Under the pieces are notes generated by a model. That model saw nothing but the letters and a program-made list of their open reading frames with translations, was not told where the DNA came from and ran no database searches. A stretch of DNA of 64,000 bases from Myotis daubentonii (taxonomy: Eukaryota > Chordata > Mammalia > Chiroptera > Vespertilionidae), in the NCBI RefSeq assembly GCF_963259705.1, contig NC_081841.1:118429033-118493032 (forward strand), given 5' to 3'. The translations under genes and the position numbers were made by a program. Below are positions 62,809 to 64,000 of the stretch, one piece after another. Position 1 is the first letter of the stretch. Each line of letters starts with the position of its first letter.

Positions 62809-64000
62809 TATTCCAGGGAAATGAATATGAACTTGCAACAAACAGTTGAAACACGAGTAAATAGAGTCTAACTCCATTTAATGCCGAGTTCATTTACCTA
62901 GACTCCAGGTAGAAAGCTCTGAAATGACGCGAATTCTGATAATATTAACAACTCCGGCTATTTTAAGTGGCGTTTTCACAAAAATGTCATTTCCAACAGG
63001 AAGAATTCCTGTTTATAGAGCTCAGAAGTTCTGTATAAAGCTTTCAAATGAGGAGTGTACTGTTTATGTTTAACATTGAGACATAATTGGCCAGGCGTTT
63101 TTTGACTGAAACAGCTTATACTGTGAATGTTCTAGTATATACTTCTTAGGAAACTGTAAAAATGTGGTAAAACTCTTAAAATACACAATTATCTTTCAAG
63201 GAAATGATTATGAACTTGTGAAAAACTGTTGAAACACGAGTAAATAGAATCTAACTAAATTTAATGCCCAATTCAATTACCGAGATTACAGGTAGAAAGC
63301 TCTGAAATGACGTGAATTCTGATAATATTAACTACTCCGGCTATTTTAAGAGGCGTTTTCACAAAAATGTCATTTCAAACAGGAAGAATTCCTGTTTATA
63401 GAGCTCAGAAGTTGTGTATAAAGCTTTTAAATGAGGAGTCTACTATTTATGTTTAACATTGAGACTTAATTGGCCTGGCGTTTTTTGACTGAAACAGTTT
63501 ATGTCCTGAAGGTTCTAGAATATACTCCTAAGAAAAATGTCAAATAGTGGTAAAACTCTTAAAATACACAATTATATTCCAGGGAAATGAATATGAACTT
63601 GTAACAAACAGTTGAAACACGAGTAAATAGAGTCTAACTCCATTTAATGCCGAGTTCATTTACCTAGACTACAGGTAGAAAGCTCTGAAATGACGCGAAT
63701 TCTGATAATATTAACAACTCCGGCTATTTTAAGTGGCGTTTTCACAAAAATGTCATTTCCAACAGGAAGAATTCCTGTTTATAGAGCTCAGAAGTTCTGT
63801 ATAAAGCTTTCAAATGAGGAGTGTACTGTTTATGTTTAACATTGAGACATAATTGCCCAGGCGTTTTTTGACTGAAACAGTTTATACTGTGAATGTTCTA
63901 GTATATACTTCTTAGGAAACTGTAAAAATGTGGTAAAACTCTTAAAATACACAATTATCTTTCAAGGAAATGATTATGAACTTGTGAAAAACTGTTGAAA
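62809..64000 (+). repeat. Start of a second seven-monomer unit (monomers 165-168, cut by the window end)
   Basis: Order: 165 B1 (28C, 97C, 307C), 166 Ag (122T, 160A), 167 B1 (282C), 168 A (first 43 bp). This matches 147-150, so the 11+7 order repeats and the array clearly continues past the window. Confidence 0.93.

Larger units (their letters stand above)
1..64000 (+). repeat. 383-bp tandem satellite array filling the window
   Basis: Every part of the window reads as head-to-tail copies of one 383-bp unit: 167 complete copies and 43 bp of the next. The start motifs (tctttcaagg or tattccaggg and relatives) recur at 1, 384, 767, 1150, 1533 and so on to 63958. No copy is inverted and no foreign sequence interrupts the array. 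Monomer 1 is about 32% GC. There is no coding potential: in monomer 1 all three forward frames meet stops by base 41 (TGA at 14, 28 and 39), and all three reverse frames meet stops by base 143 (for example tca at 5, tta at 70, cta at 141). Because 383 is not a multiple of 3, a frame also shifts with each copy. No stretch of the window holds a gene. The cellular role (centromeric or other heterochromatin) is inferred from the repeat type only. Confidence 0.99.

Noticed and set aside
1..64000. Open reading frames
   Set aside because: All three forward frames close within the first 41 bases of monomer 1 and all three reverse frames by base 143. 383 is not a multiple of three, so no frame runs through copies. 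Any short ORF is chance.
1..64000. CRISPR array
   Set aside because: The repeats are 383 bp and directly adjacent, with no spacers.
1..64000. Naming the species or a known satellite family
   Set aside because: The monomer length and sequence do not match any family I can recall with certainty, so only a broad guess (eukaryote, perhaps an insect) is given.
51702..64000. Assembly error as the source of the 18-monomer repeat
   Set aside because: The copies carry distinct single-base differences (monomers 144/162 and 146/164), which argues against pure duplication of one read path. It cannot be excluded without reads.

Overview
The whole 64,000-base window is one uninterrupted tandem satellite array. 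It has no genes, RNA genes, transposons or unique sequence. The repeat unit is 383 bp, all copies point the same way, and the window holds 167 complete monomers plus 43 bp of a 168th. With the monomer start set at base 1, monomer n begins at 1+383(n-1) up to n=112. After that, four single-base losses shift the register: 2 bp in monomer 112, 1 bp in 125 and 1 bp in 129. The last monomer start (63958) fits this accounting exactly. GC is about 32% (123 of 383 in monomer 1, counted by hand).

An AT-rich satellite with higher-order structure points to a eukaryotic heterochromatic block: centromeric, pericentromeric, subtelomeric, or on a sex or B chromosome. CpG is only mildly depleted (about 7 per monomer), which fits a lightly methylated genome such as an insect or other invertebrate better than a vertebrate or plant. 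That is a weak inference. I do not recognise the satellite and cannot name the species.

Four sequence types occur. A begins tctttcaagg and ends with a tail containing ttctagaatatactcc. B begins tattccaggg and ends with a tail containing ttctagtatatacttc. They differ at about 36 of 383 positions by hand alignment and mostly alternate A-B, giving a 766-bp dimer. C (head cccagaaaatg...gaacgtgtaag) is more diverged and appears only as short segments spanning a tail and the next head. C' and D (D head cccgggaaatg) are the most diverged and appear only together. The types differ mainly in the head (1-95) and tail (about 307-347). Positions 96-185 and most of 187-222 are nearly the same in all. Within the window an A tail is always followed by a B head, a B tail by an A head, and a C or D tail by its own head. 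All type switches fall inside monomers, mostly in the shared middle.

Layout. 1-18767: A-B dimers broken by five C segments and seven A/B hybrid monomers, with 7-monomer, 4-monomer and 2-monomer local duplications. 18768-26427: a 10-monomer (3,830 bp) unit in two adjacent copies. 26428-40981: dimers and a run of three 5-monomer groups, marked by the 196 A>C variant in B monomers. 40982-47490: a 5-monomer duplication and dimers. 47491-50552: a 4-monomer unit twice, both carrying the same 1-bp deletion. 50553-64000: a higher-order repeat containing the C'-D pair, in which an 11-monomer and a 7-monomer version alternate as an 18-monomer, 6,894-bp super-unit.

Nothing here looks like a coding system. 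What is informative is the amplification history: nested duplications of growing size, hybrid monomers from unequal exchange, conversion patches and a conserved core.

Codes used below: B1 = B with aacaaacag (position 33 A), B2 = B with aacacacag (33 C); A/B = A head with B tail; Ag, Aa, Aag = A with tatgtcc, tatatcc or taagtcc at 309-315. Position marks such as 97C are within-monomer positions.
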